Below are positions 1 to 8,620 of a stretch of 64,000 bases of DNA, piece by piece. Below the pieces are notes generated by a model. The model was given only the letters and a program-made list of their open reading frames with translations. It was not told the origin of the DNA and searched no databases. Source of the DNA: Fibrobacter sp. UWB2 (GTDB lineage Bacteria; Fibrobacterota; Fibrobacteria; Fibrobacterales; Fibrobacteraceae); the NCBI RefSeq assembly GCF_002210425.1, contig NZ_MWQK01000001.1, forward strand, positions 496,001-560,000, in the 5' to 3' direction. Each line of letters opens with the position of its first letter. Position 1 is the first letter of the stretch. Both the position numbers and the translations under genes were made by a program.

Positions 1-344
1 CGCTGGCCGAGAACCACGCCGTCCTTCCCTTCCATGAGCCAGGAATCTTCCATCTGGTTCACGTGGAAATCGCGAACATTCTTGATAGCCTGCTTGAGCG
101 CACGCTGCATTTCGGGCGGGCACTTGGCGGCAGACTTCTTGATTTCGGCTTCGGACACGCGGAGGTTCTTACCCTTGAGGCCATCGAACTTCTGAGCGTA
201 TTCAACAGCCTTGGCATAACCGCCGTTCTTGATGTCGGCGAGAATGTCCATGACCTTGTCGTGAATTTCCTTGCTCGGAGCAACTTCACGACCACAAATT
301 CTGTCAATCTCTTGAGACTTCGGAGTGACTTTTACGATTTTCAT
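1..344 (-). CDS. hisD: Histidinol dehydrogenase, N-terminal part (gene runs off the left edge)
   Basis: Reading the minus strand from an ATG at 342-344 gives an open frame of about 114 codons that is still open at base 1. It contains the N-terminal HisD pattern: a helical start, then the stretch 'IKNVRDFHVNQMEDSW' followed by 'GVVLGQR', which matches the family's conserved 'AxxNIxxFHxxQ...W...G..LGQR' block. HisD is a zinc enzyme that oxidises L-histidinol to L-histidine in two NAD-dependent steps in the cytoplasm. The catalytic and zinc ligands lie further downstream and are outside the window, so they cannot be checked. The gene follows cimA by 71 bases on the same strand. Confidence 0.85.
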   Translation of the reverse strand, partial: MKIVKVTPKSQEIDRICGREVAPSKEIHDKVMDILADIKNGGYAKAVEYAQKFDGLKGKNLRVSEAEIKKSAAKCPPEMQRALKQAIKNVRDFHVNQMEDSWLMEGKDGVVLGQ

Positions 345-415
345 TTTAACAGACCTTCTATTTTTTAAACTCTTAAAACCGGCGCGGTTTGGCAAATTGT
401 CGCGGTTCAGCGAAT

Positions 416-2023
416 TTACACGGACGCCACATCCAAATGCTTGTATGCATTCGGGATAACGTTGTCTTCAAGCAAAATCTTGTACGTAAGGCCATCGACA
501 AAAGCAGTCCAGCAGGCCTCAATGATGTTGCTCGAAACGCCGACCATGTTCCAGTAGCCGTGTTCATCGCCAAACGTCGTCCACACGCGAACCGTTGCAT
601 CGGATGCCACATTGGAACCGAGCACGCGAACCTTAAAGTCGTCCAGGCGCACACTTTCCATGCACGGGAAGAACGGCAATAGAGCCTTACGGAGTGCGGC
701 ATCGAGTGCGTTCACCGGACCATCGCCCTCGCTCACCTGGTGGCTAATCTTATCGCCCACCTGGAGCTTGACCGTAGCCTGCGACACAGAAACACCCTGC
801 GGAGTCTTGTCTTCAATCACGCGGTAGTTGAGCACCTTGAACGGTTCCTTGACCATTCCCAAGTGGCGATAGACCAAGAGCTTGAAGCTTGCTTCGGCAG
901 AGTCGAAATGCCAGCCCGCATTTTCACGTTCCTTGATTTCCTTGAGGAGGCTTGCCACCACCGGATCCTTCTTGTCGATGCCCGGCTTAATCGCCTTGAG
1001 CTTTTCGACAACGAGAGAACCACCGGCCTGGTCGCTTGTCACGAACACGCGGTCATTACCCACCGTATGCGGGTCGATATGTTCAAAGCTGCGAGAAACC
1101 TTCATGACGCCATCGATATGAGCACCGCCCTTATGGGCAAATGCGGCATCGCCCACGTACGGGGCATGCACGTCGCTCGGCAAGTTCACAATCTGGTCGA
1201 TATTGCTGCTCAACTGGCGTAGGTGAGAGAGCTTCTTTGCAGCTGTAAAATCGCAGTCCATCTTGAACTTCAAATCGGCAGCAATCGTCGTGAGGTTTGC
1301 GTTACCGCAGCGTTCGCCGTAGCCATTCACCACGCCCTGCACCATCACGCAGCCCGCCTTCACAGCGTAAATCGAGTTTGCCACGGCAAGTCCACTGTCA
1401 TTATGCACGTGGATGCCAAGCGGCGTAGAAATCTTTTCCTGAACCTTCTTTACGATTTCTTCGATTTCCCACGGCATCGTTCCGCCGTTCGTATCACAAA
1501 GCACGATGCAATCGGCATGGCCAAGTTCGGCCGCCTTGAGAGTTTCAAGCGCGTATTCCGGATTCGCCTTGTAGCCATCAAAGAAATGTTCCGCATCATA
1601 AATCACCTCTTCGGAATGTTCCTTGAGGTAAGCGACAGAAGACTCGATCATGTCGAGATTTTCTTCGAGAGTCGTGCGGATAACGTCCGTCACATGCAAA
1701 TCCCAGCTCTTGCCGAAAATCGTCTTGACCGGAGCTTCGGACTTGATGAGCGCCTGCAAAAGCGGGTCGTTCTCGGGCAAAATACCCGGACGGCGCGTAG
1801 AGCCAAATGCGGCAATCTTTGCATGCTTGAGCTTTACGTCCTTGATGAGCTTGAAAAATTCCTCATCGGTCGGATTGCTGGGGTTCGGCCAACCGCCTTC
1901 AATATAGTCAAATCCAAAGTGGTCCAAAATTCGAGCGATCTGGACTTTATCAGCTAAGGAGAGACTTATTTTACGGTCTTGGTTACCGTCACGGAGCGTT
2001 GTATCGTATAAAAGGACTTTCAT
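416..2023 (-). CDS. cimA: (R)-citramalate synthase
   Basis: 535 residues, of the alpha-isopropylmalate/homocitrate synthase superfamily. The TIM-barrel signature 'DTTLRDGNQ' is at residues 8-16, a second metal-site motif 'GIHVHNDSGLAVANS' lies near residue 200, and the C-terminal third is an allosteric LeuA-type dimer domain. The opening, the 'GFDYIEGGWPNPSNPTDEEFF' region and the length fit the citramalate synthase branch better than LeuA. The reaction condenses pyruvate and acetyl-CoA to (R)-citramalate, the first step of a threonine-independent route to 2-oxobutyrate and isoleucine. The acetolactate synthase genes ilvBN at 48890-51118 supply later steps. Feedback control through the C-terminal domain is expected for the family, not shown here. 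Confidence 0.88.
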   Translation of the reverse strand: MKVLLYDTTLRDGNQDRKISLSLADKVQIARILDHFGFDYIEGGWPNPSNPTDEEFFKLIKDVKLKHAKIAAFGSTRRPGILPENDPLLQALIKSEAPVKTIFGKSWDLHVTDVIRTTLEENLDMIESSVAYLKEHSEEVIYDAEHFFDGYKANPEYALETLKAAELGHADCIVLCDTNGGTMPWEIEEIVKKVQEKISTPLGIHVHNDSGLAVANSIYAVKAGCVMVQGVVNGYGERCGNANLTTIAADLKFKMDCDFTAAKKLSHLRQLSSNIDQIVNLPSDVHAPYVGDAAFAHKGGAHIDGVMKVSRSFEHIDPHTVGNDRVFVTSDQAGGSLVVEKLKAIKPGIDKKDPVVASLLKEIKERENAGWHFDSAEASFKLLVYRHLGMVKEPFKVLNYRVIEDKTPQGVSVSQATVKLQVGDKISHQVSEGDGPVNALDAALRKALLPFFPCMESVRLDDFKVRVLGSNVASDATVRVWTTFGDEHGYWNMVGVSSNIIEACWTAFVDGLTYKILLEDNVIPNAYKHLDVASV

Positions 2024-2147
2024 GTGGGTAAAAATAGAAATTTATAAAAATGGCGATGCCGGAATAAATCCGGCATGACAGCATAATGAGCTATGTCAGA
2101 ACAGATCCGGCGTGACAGCTTAATACGCGAAAAGCGACAAGTAGTCG
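2024..2147. repeat. REP-like palindrome pair between cimA and the upstream gene
   Basis: Positions 2057-2063 (TGCCGGA) and 2069-2075 (TCCGGCA) form a perfect 7-bp stem with loop ATAAA, followed by TGACAGC. A half copy (GATCCGGCGTGACAGC) lies at 2104-2119. The same form, a GC-rich palindrome followed by ATGACA, recurs at 41316, 48573, 53905 and 57227. Confidence 0.6.
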
Positions 2148-3263
2148 TTATTCGCGATCGTCGAGGGGTTCGGCGTCTTCGGGTTCTTCAACAGTCCATT
2201 CGCGGATGTGCTTTGCAAGTTCAGTTGCTCCAGCGCGTTCCACCTCATCCGAAATCGCATTCAGCTCAGACGCCTCAAGGCCCGGCAAATCGCGTTCGTA
2301 ATGATTGACGTAGCTTTCGAGCAATTCAAACTTCTTGAGATTTGCAAGGAGCATCATCAAGCTCGTATCGCACTTGCCGCTATCGCGGTACTTGATGTGA
2401 TCGAACAAAAGCTTGTCGACGCCAGCATCGTCCTTGAGCATGCAGAGTCTCGAAAGGTTCATGACCTTCGGATAGCATTCGTACAAACGCGTGGCGTACT
2501 TGAGGCAATCCGTCTTGCGGCCTTCGCGGTCAGCAATGGCGGCCTGCAAATCGAGGAACGCTTCTTCGTCTTCGGCACCCGGATCTTTCACATCACCGAG
2601 CCACTGCTTTGCCATGGAAATGTTGCCAGCAACAAAGTAAGAGTTTGCAATATCGATGAGCGTTGCATTGCTCTTGTCCGGGTCCTTGTAAAGCGAAGCC
2701 TTCGCAAAGTTTTCGGTATCCTTGATAGCATCGGCCATATCGCAAATGGCATCGAGAACGTCTTCGCGATTTTCAAGTTCCGTCGCATCAATCACGCCCA
2801 GAAGCTCTTCAATCAAGGCCTTGGCGCGCTGCACCGGCATCACGTCTTCAATCGAGAGGAACACGACTTCGCGGCCTTCCCCACCCACGTGGCGCACAGC
2901 CAAATCGTGAATCAGGTCCGCAATGTAATCCTTGTCGTCATAAGTCTTGGCAACTTCAATAAAGAACGTTCCGGCATCGTAGAACAAATCATTCCACGTA
3001 TCCATTTCTTCGTCATCAGCCTTGAACGCCAAGAAATCGCAACGAAGCGTCCAAGCCAAAAGTTCAAGCTGGAGCTTCACATCCTTGATTTTTTCAATAT
3101 CGTCAAGACCGTTCGCAATAGCCTCGTACAGTTCGTCCGGGCGGTGCAACAAACGGCTTTGTCCGTTCACAATTTCGCAAAGAGTCTTGCGAAGACGGTC
3201 TTCTTTACCACGAAAAGCCGCCTCTGCAGAAGGCGACTTCCAAAATTTTTTCTTTTTAGCCAT
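2148..3263 (-). CDS. Hypothetical helical-repeat protein
   Basis: 371 residues. It starts with a lysine-rich stretch (MAKKKKFWKS) and is then almost entirely predicted helical and acidic, ending with EPEDAEPLDDRE. There is no signal peptide and no clear membrane segment. The middle (residues about 180-300) has TPR/SEL1-like spacing of Ala, Leu and Tyr ('IANSYFVAGNISMAKQWL', 'LQAAIADREGRKTDCLKYATRLYECYP'), so a cytoplasmic helical scaffold is the best reading. I do not recognise a named family. It precedes cimA by about 125 bases on the same strand, separated by a REP-like palindrome, so co-transcription is uncertain. Confidence 0.75.
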   Translation of the reverse strand: MAKKKKFWKSPSAEAAFRGKEDRLRKTLCEIVNGQSRLLHRPDELYEAIANGLDDIEKIKDVKLQLELLAWTLRCDFLAFKADDEEMDTWNDLFYDAGTFFIEVAKTYDDKDYIADLIHDLAVRHVGGEGREVVFLSIEDVMPVQRAKALIEELLGVIDATELENREDVLDAICDMADAIKDTENFAKASLYKDPDKSNATLIDIANSYFVAGNISMAKQWLGDVKDPGAEDEEAFLDLQAAIADREGRKTDCLKYATRLYECYPKVMNLSRLCMLKDDAGVDKLLFDHIKYRDSGKCDTSLMMLLANLKKFELLESYVNHYERDLPGLEASELNAISDEVERAGATELAKHIREWTVEEPEDAEPLDDRE

Positions 3264-3279
3264 GTTCTAAATGTAGAAA

Positions 3280-4752
3280 TTACTCAGTCCAAGTAAAAGC
3301 CGGATAGCCACCAAACGTAGCCGAACCCGCCTTCCAAGCGCTGCCGGTTCCGTTCAAAGTGGCGATGAACGTTGCCGCCTTCATTTCATCAGTCGTAAAG
3401 CCTGTCGGGAGTTCCATGTTCATCTGGCTTGCTACAACGAGGCACGTTCCACCGACAGTCTTGTCATAATAGACATTCGACACGGTTACCGTCGAAGAAG
3501 CCTTACCTGCAACAGTACCCGAGACGTTGTTGTCCGGAACCTCGCCGGCATTGTAGCTTGATTGGAGCGTTGTTTCACCATCGATAAAGCCTACAAGTCC
3601 ACCCATATTGTTGGCAATGCCCGAGACTTTACCAAGGTTGAACATATTCGTACCGGTTACAGACTTCATGCTACCGATGACACCGCCAGCAATCATGACT
3701 CTCCTTACCGAGACCGTAGCGGTATTAAAGACTTCGTTGATAACGGACTTGCTCGAAGCAACGGCAATGACGCCACCGACATTGCTCATTTGGCTTGAAT
3801 CCGCAACCACGGCCCCGCTATTACCGGAACGTTCCAACTTGGTTGCAGAAAGCATTGCCACAACGCCAGCTACATCCTTCGTGCCCTTCACGGTGCCATA
3901 GTTCATAGCGGCACTAATCACGCCTTCGCTTGCCACACTGGCAAATGAACCGACAACACCAGCAACAGTCGTAGTACCTGTGACATTAGCCCTGTTCGTC
4001 ACATTTTCAAGAGAACCATCCTGCATACGGCCAACGACACCGCCCACAGAATTGACGCCCTCGACAGAACCCGTCACAGAGATATTCTTCGCCTGGACAT
4101 GGGTCGCTTCGCCCACCAAGCCACCGACGCGGTCGGCACCCTTGATTTCGACATCTTCAAACGAGCAATTTTCGATGGTAGTCGAATCCATCTTACCCGC
4201 AAGGACACCGGCATAAGAACCAACATCCAACTTTGCGCCCTTAATAACAACGTTACTGACCTGTGCGCCGCGGACAAGTCCAAACAGACCGGTATAGCTA
4301 GCCGTATCGGTAATGCTCAAACCAGTAATCGTCTTGAGACCACCGTCATAGATACCGCTAAAAGGTCTATTCCCATAGCCATAAACGTTCTTGCCAAAAA
4401 CGCCGATCGGGCTCCAAGTCCCAGAAAGTGCGATATCGGCAGTCTGCTTGAAATACGCACCTCTAAAAGTCATCGAGGAGTCGTTTACATAGAAAGCAAG
4501 CGAGGCAAGGTCCTGTTCGCTCGCAATCTGGTACGGATTTTCAGCAGTACCCTCGCCCTGCCAAACTAGCGAATAGTCTCTGGTGATGGGCTTAAATTCT
4601 TCATCGGGAATATTAGGAGGAGGTTCAACCTTCGACGTATCCTGCGGAGTTTCTCCTTCAGGATTATTGATTTTAAGCGAAGAATTGTCATCGCTACAAG
4701 CGACCATGAATATCGGCAATGCAGCTACAGATAGAACTTTTGCAAAACGCAT
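3280..4752 (-). CDS. GLUG-repeat surface lipoprotein
   Basis: 490 residues from the ATG at 4750-4752, chosen over one 27 bases upstream because AGAGG sits 6 bases before it and the signal peptide then starts directly (MRFAKVLSVAALPIFMVAC). The lipobox 'FMVAC' predicts a lipid-anchored protein. After a Pro/Thr linker the rest is a run of GLUG-type repeats ('GGLVGEATHVQAKNISVTG', 'GGVVGRMQDGSLENVTNRA', 'AGVVGSFAS'), which usually build a right-handed beta-helix in surface adhesins and peptidase-associated proteins. A role in surface adhesion is inference. A terminator (4802-4842) separates it from slyD, so it probably has its own promoter. Confidence 0.8.
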   Translation of the reverse strand: MRFAKVLSVAALPIFMVACSDDNSSLKINNPEGETPQDTSKVEPPPNIPDEEFKPITRDYSLVWQGEGTAENPYQIASEQDLASLAFYVNDSSMTFRGAYFKQTADIALSGTWSPIGVFGKNVYGYGNRPFSGIYDGGLKTITGLSITDTASYTGLFGLVRGAQVSNVVIKGAKLDVGSYAGVLAGKMDSTTIENCSFEDVEIKGADRVGGLVGEATHVQAKNISVTGSVEGVNSVGGVVGRMQDGSLENVTNRANVTGTTTVAGVVGSFASVASEGVISAAMNYGTVKGTKDVAGVVAMLSATKLERSGNSGAVVADSSQMSNVGGVIAVASSKSVINEVFNTATVSVRRVMIAGGVIGSMKSVTGTNMFNLGKVSGIANNMGGLVGFIDGETTLQSSYNAGEVPDNNVSGTVAGKASSTVTVSNVYYDKTVGGTCLVVASQMNMELPTGFTTDEMKAATFIATLNGTGSAWKAGSATFGGYPAFTWTE

Positions 4753-4801
4753 ATCCAACCTCTTTGGAAAATATTCCACACTCCTCCGTTCTAAATTAAA
4801 T

Positions 4802-4842
4802 AAAAAAAGACCGGAACGTACAACCGGTTCCAGTCTTTTTTC
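4802..4842 (-). terminator. Rho-independent terminator after slyD
   Basis: On the minus strand a stem AAAAAAGAC-x-GGAAC pairs with GTTCC-x-GTCTTTTTT across a short loop and runs straight into a T tract. It lies 40 bases past the slyD stop and upstream of the lipoprotein start. Confidence 0.8.
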
Positions 4843-4880
4843 AAATTTTTTGAGCGTTATCCGAGGACTTGACTCAAAGA

Positions 4881-5507
4881 TTACTTTCCATGGTGTTTGT
4901 CATGGTTGGGGCAGCCGCAACCGCCGTTACCATCGCAATTTTCCTTGTGGCCGTGATGACCTTCGCCATGACCGCCACATTCGCATTCGTGGCCTTCTTC
5001 ACCGCACTTGCATTCATGGTCCTCTCCGTCATGGCCACCGCAGCAGCAGTGGTGTTCAAACGGCTTGAGGTCTTCTTCGGTAGCTTCGCGAACGGAGACA
5101 ACTTCAATGGCGAAGTTGAGGTTCTTGCCAGCGAGTTCGTGGTTGGCATCGATGATCGCGGTCTTTTCGTCAACGGACTTGATGCGGATCGGCATCGGGC
5201 CATTCGGAGTCTGGGCATAGAACATCATGCCTGCTTCGACGTGATCAACACCCTGGAATACGTTCAGCGGAACTTCCTGGGTCATACGTTCGTCGTATTC
5301 GCCGTAGCCTTCAGCCGGGATAACGACAACGTCAAACTTGTCGCCAACATCGTGACCGACCATAGCCTTTTCGAGGCCCGGGACGATCATGTGCATGCCC
5401 TGGATGTACTGGAGCGGTTCGCGACCTGCGGAAGAATCGACGACGGCACCTTCATCAGAGGTCAGGGTGTAGTGCATCTGGACGACTGTTTTTTCTGCAA
5501 TTTTCAT
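4881..5507 (-). CDS. slyD: SlyD-type FKBP peptidyl-prolyl isomerase with metal-binding tail
   Basis: 208 residues. Residues 1-70 and 120-150 form the split FKBP domain ('VVQMHYTLTSDEGAVVDSS', 'PLQYIQGMHMIVPGLEKAMVGHDVGD'), with the insert-in-flap (IF) chaperone domain between them ('VVVIPAEGYGEYDE...VPLNVF'). From about residue 151 the tail is dense in His, Cys, Gly and Asp (HHCCCGGHDGEDHECKCGEE and onward), like the nickel-binding tail of E. coli SlyD but with more Cys. SlyD folds proline-limited proteins in the cytoplasm and hands Ni2+ to hydrogenase maturation. No hydrogenase genes are in view, so the metal client is unknown. Confidence 0.92.
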   Translation of the reverse strand: MKIAEKTVVQMHYTLTSDEGAVVDSSAGREPLQYIQGMHMIVPGLEKAMVGHDVGDKFDVVVIPAEGYGEYDERMTQEVPLNVFQGVDHVEAGMMFYAQTPNGPMPIRIKSVDEKTAIIDANHELAGKNLNFAIEVVSVREATEEDLKPFEHHCCCGGHDGEDHECKCGEEGHECECGGHGEGHHGHKENCDGNGGCGCPNHDKHHGK

Positions 5508-5569
5508 AAATATCCTTTAGAATCGCGAGCGAACCCGCGGTTGAATCTTGAAGCACAAATGTAGAAAAT

Positions 5570-5599
5570 AGTTACTAGTTCTAAGTTACTAGTTACTAG
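5570..5599. repeat. 7-bp tandem repeat (AGTTACT x4 + AG)
   Basis: Four heptamers AGTTACT/AGTTCTA/AGTTACT/AGTTACT followed by AG, 30 bases in all. The nadE stop codon (5596-5598, CTA on the plus strand) lies inside the repeat. The same 30-base layout occurs at 17063-17092 and 30892-30921. Confidence 0.85.
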
Positions 5600-7071
5600 C
5601 AACTCACCTGGCTTTCGCGGTATTCACCGCCAAAGGCGTGCCCACTTACAGAGAGTATCGGCGGGAACTGGATGCGCTTAGCCAAGGCAAGTCCCTTGAA
5701 CCTACGGTACCAGAAGCGCATATCCTCAAGAACAGCCTCAGTCGTCGGCAAATGAGCCTTAAAGTAGGCGGCATCCACACCGAGCGTTTCGCAGAGAGTC
5801 CCTTCCATCGCAAGCCTTTCGGTATGCGCAAGGCTCACGCCCTTCTCGACCCACATGGCAAAGAGTTTGTCGTGGTATGGGTAAAGGATCGGATCGCCCT
5901 TGCCTTCATCGACGTTCATCGCTTCGGAGAGTTCCGCACTCGCCGGGATGTCAATCGACGCCTTCGGGATAATCTCTTTATCGCGGTTGATGTAACGGGC
6001 AAGCGCATAGACCTGAGTTTTCCACAAGTCTCCAAGAGCGCACATCACGCCGCAAGTGTCGCCGTACAACGTGCAGTAACCGACCATCGCTTCGCTCTTG
6101 TTGCCGTTGCAAGTCACACCAGCGCCAACAACAGAAGCCACCGTCGAAAGAATCGAAGCCGAGCGCGTCCTCGCCTGCAAGTTCTCGTGATTGATACCAG
6201 CAACCTTCATCACCGTATCGTTACGCACAAAAGAGCAACGTTCCAGCGTATGGCAAACAGATTCGATAATATCCGAAATCGGGGCGACCATGTACGGCGT
6301 TCCAAGGTTCTCGGCCAAGTCACGAGCCGCATTCTTTGTCGTATCCGAATTGAAGCGCGTCGGCATGTTCACGAGATACACGTTCTGCGGTCCAATCGCT
6401 TCGGCATAAAGAGCGGCAGAAACGGCGCTATCGATACCGCCACTTGCCCCAATGACCATGCGCGAGATATGGAACATCTTCAAGTTCTCGCGAATCATGA
6501 ACACGAGCGCATCGTGAATCTCGGCAATTTCACTTGTGTAAGGCTTTGAGGATTCCGCATAGACCTGCACCTGGCCATCGACAAATTCAATAACGGCCTC
6601 CGCTTCGCTAAATAGCGGCATTTCAAAAACAATTTTTCCATCGCAGTCAAACACGCGGCTACCGCCCGAAAGCGCATAGATGTTCTTTCCGGTATTGTCA
6701 GTCCCGACGCCATTGAGGCAAACGACCGGCATGGCACAATCCTGTGCCAAGTGCGAAAGTTCCTTGTTTTCGACTTCGCGGCGACCGGCCACATAAAAAT
6801 CACTGCCATGAGTCACATGCGCCACATTCAAAAGCGGCGTGTCATCGAGCACGTCCCCGCACAAGAAGAACGGCATGTTGCCCGCATACTTGCGGATTTC
6901 GGCCCAGTCTACAGGGAGAGCCTTATTCGAAGGGCCCGTCAAAGCATTTCGTGGAAACACAACGCAATCTACATCGGCAGCCTTAGCGCGATCAAAAGCG
7001 GCCTTCATCGTTTGCATATTTGCCGAGACATTGCCCGGCAAAATTTTCATCTGTACCACATAAAGTTTCAT
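5596..7071 (-). CDS. nadE: NAD+ synthetase with degenerate amidase domain
   Basis: 491 residues. The C-terminal half is a normal NAD synthetase: the PP-loop 'SGGIDSA' is at residues 210-216, followed by 'NMPTRFNSDTTKNAARDLAENLG' and 'GNKSEAMVGYCTLYGDTCG'. It activates nicotinic acid adenine dinucleotide with ATP and amidates it to NAD+. The N-terminal 180 residues are homologous to the nitrilase-type glutaminase domain, but the usual 'FPELALTG' reads 'FPRNALTG' (residues 39-46), so the catalytic Glu is lost. The segment carrying the catalytic Lys and Cys is also missing, as the chain passes directly from 'LLNVAHVTHGSDFYVAGRR' to 'VVCLNGVG'. The total is shorter than the usual ~540-570 residues. 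It therefore probably uses ammonia directly; this is inference. The stop codon falls in a heptad repeat. Confidence 0.9.
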   Translation of the reverse strand: MKLYVVQMKILPGNVSANMQTMKAAFDRAKAADVDCVVFPRNALTGPSNKALPVDWAEIRKYAGNMPFFLCGDVLDDTPLLNVAHVTHGSDFYVAGRREVENKELSHLAQDCAMPVVCLNGVGTDNTGKNIYALSGGSRVFDCDGKIVFEMPLFSEAEAVIEFVDGQVQVYAESSKPYTSEIAEIHDALVFMIRENLKMFHISRMVIGASGGIDSAVSAALYAEAIGPQNVYLVNMPTRFNSDTTKNAARDLAENLGTPYMVAPISDIIESVCHTLERCSFVRNDTVMKVAGINHENLQARTRSASILSTVASVVGAGVTCNGNKSEAMVGYCTLYGDTCGVMCALGDLWKTQVYALARYINRDKEIIPKASIDIPASAELSEAMNVDEGKGDPILYPYHDKLFAMWVEKGVSLAHTERLAMEGTLCETLGVDAAYFKAHLPTTEAVLEDMRFWYRRFKGLALAKRIQFPPILSVSGHAFGGEYRESQVSC

Positions 7072-7097
7072 TTTATAATCCTCTGCGCTAGAAAATA

Positions 7098-7131
7098 AAA
7101 AAATGCACCGCCCACGAGCGATGCATTTTCT
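7098..7131 (-). terminator. Rho-independent terminator after the Ser-rich lipoprotein gene
   Basis: On the minus strand AAAATGCAtcGC pairs with GCggTGCATTTT across a short loop, followed by TTTATTTTC. It lies between the lipoprotein stop (7151) and the nadE start (7071), so nadE is likely transcribed separately. Confidence 0.75.
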
Positions 7132-7150
7132 TAAAGACGTGTCCTAAACC

Positions 7151-8521
7151 CTATTCGTACTGCGGAGCATCGAAAGAGGTCGGGATCTTCGGCGTATCCG
7201 GGTCACTATGGATGAAAGAGAAACCGCTAATCTTGTTGGTTGCTTTATCAATCGGTCCCGTCTGGAGCTGTCCATGGATGCTCGACGTACACTTGTCCGG
7301 ATGCAAGCATCCCTTATTGTGCATCATCAATTGATAACCATAGATTTCCCAGGAGCCACTCTTGCGCTCAACATTAGATCCGACATTATTATTGCCTTCG
7401 AAAGCGAGAAGTTCATAAGTACCATCAGCCTTGAGCGTAAATTTCCACTCAACGCCATCTTTCTGAGCTTGCCATTCACCGACGAAATCGCTAGCCTTTT
7501 CGTATTCATATTCGCTAGCTTCGACCTTGCAGTTCATCGTCGTTGTCGTTTCGCCATTAGAAGACGAAATAGTATTGTCCGAACCGACAGAATAGGCGTA
7601 CATCGAATAAACAGGCTTGTTATAGTATGCCGGGCGCATCAACAACGTGCTACGCTGGATGTCATAATGCCCGCCGATCCAGTAAGCCACCTTTCCGCCA
7701 GCTGCATTTTCAACGATATACGAATTGTCAAAGAACGTAAATGTTCTCGTCGTATCGCCATCGGTGCATTCGAAAATTTTGTTCTGAATGTCGGCAGCCT
7801 TGGAAATTTTGCCCTTTGTCACAGCGACGCTAGCCTTCACCGCTTCGCTATATTCCTTCGAGCCATTGACTGCGTACTTGACGACGTTATCCTTATCGAC
7901 AATGAACGAAAGCGTGAAACCATCCTTGGCCTTGAGCTGTTCCAGAATCTTTTTAACACCATCCGTTTCTGCATACTGCTTGCCAACATTGCCATCGACG
8001 AATTTCACTTCGCCATTTGCAAAATCCGTATAGGTCACAAGCCACAATTCATCCTGGATGCGGAGTGCCACAAGACCCTGCTTGCTGCCGGTAGAAAGGT
8101 AAACCGTCTGGTCAAAAATCTTGAGTTCATAGTTCTTTTCGAGGTCTGCAAGCTTTGCAGCATGAGCACCCGCAGGAACGTCAACAGAAGAAGAAGACTT
8201 CGGAGCGTCTGCACTCGAAGAGGACTTTGCCTCATCCTTAGTGGAAGAAGAGGAGTTCGATTCAGATTTAGAATCGGAAGACTTATTATCCTTGGAGTCC
8301 GAAGACTTCTTGTCGTCATCTTTTGAATCCGACGACTTCTTATCTTCTGTTTTGGAAGATGAAGACTTCACTTCGCATTCATCGGAATCGCAATCGTCTT
8401 CTTCGGAAGAAGACGAAATTTCAGTTTCGTTATTGTTTGGAGAAATCGGATCATCCTCATTGCATCCCACAAAAAGGAACGCCGAGGACACTAAAAAGGC
8501 TAGCAATTTTTTCTTATTCAT
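7151..8521 (-). CDS. Ser/Asp/Lys-rich lipoprotein, unknown function
   Basis: About 456 residues from the ATG at 8519-8521 (another ATG lies two codons upstream; neither has a clear Shine-Dalgarno). The signal peptide MNKKKLLAFLVSSAFLFVGC ends in a lipobox. Residues about 30-115 are a low-complexity linker of Ser, Asp and Lys (repeated 'KSSDSKDDD' and 'SSSS'), typical of secreted Fibrobacter proteins. The C-terminal ~330 residues look globular and beta-rich, with two lipocalin-like halves ('YVENAAGGKVAYWIGGHYDIQRS', 'FVGEWQAQKDGVEWKFTLKADGTYELL'). I do not recognise a named family. The protein is probably surface-exposed on the outer membrane. Confidence 0.8.
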   Translation of the reverse strand: MNKKKLLAFLVSSAFLFVGCNEDDPISPNNNETEISSSSEEDDCDSDECEVKSSSSKTEDKKSSDSKDDDKKSSDSKDNKSSDSKSESNSSSSTKDEAKSSSSADAPKSSSSVDVPAGAHAAKLADLEKNYELKIFDQTVYLSTGSKQGLVALRIQDELWLVTYTDFANGEVKFVDGNVGKQYAETDGVKKILEQLKAKDGFTLSFIVDKDNVVKYAVNGSKEYSEAVKASVAVTKGKISKAADIQNKIFECTDGDTTRTFTFFDNSYIVENAAGGKVAYWIGGHYDIQRSTLLMRPAYYNKPVYSMYAYSVGSDNTISSSNGETTTTMNCKVEASEYEYEKASDFVGEWQAQKDGVEWKFTLKADGTYELLAFEGNNNVGSNVERKSGSWEIYGYQLMMHNKGCLHPDKCTSSIHGQLQTGPIDKATNKISGFSFIHSDPDTPKIPTSFDAPQYE

Positions 8522-8620
8522 AATCATTAATATAATTTATTTAATCCAATTTAGACCAATATATATTTACTATTTACACGGGTAAAATGCCCAAAAGCGC
8601 CAAATTTTCGAGAAAATGTA

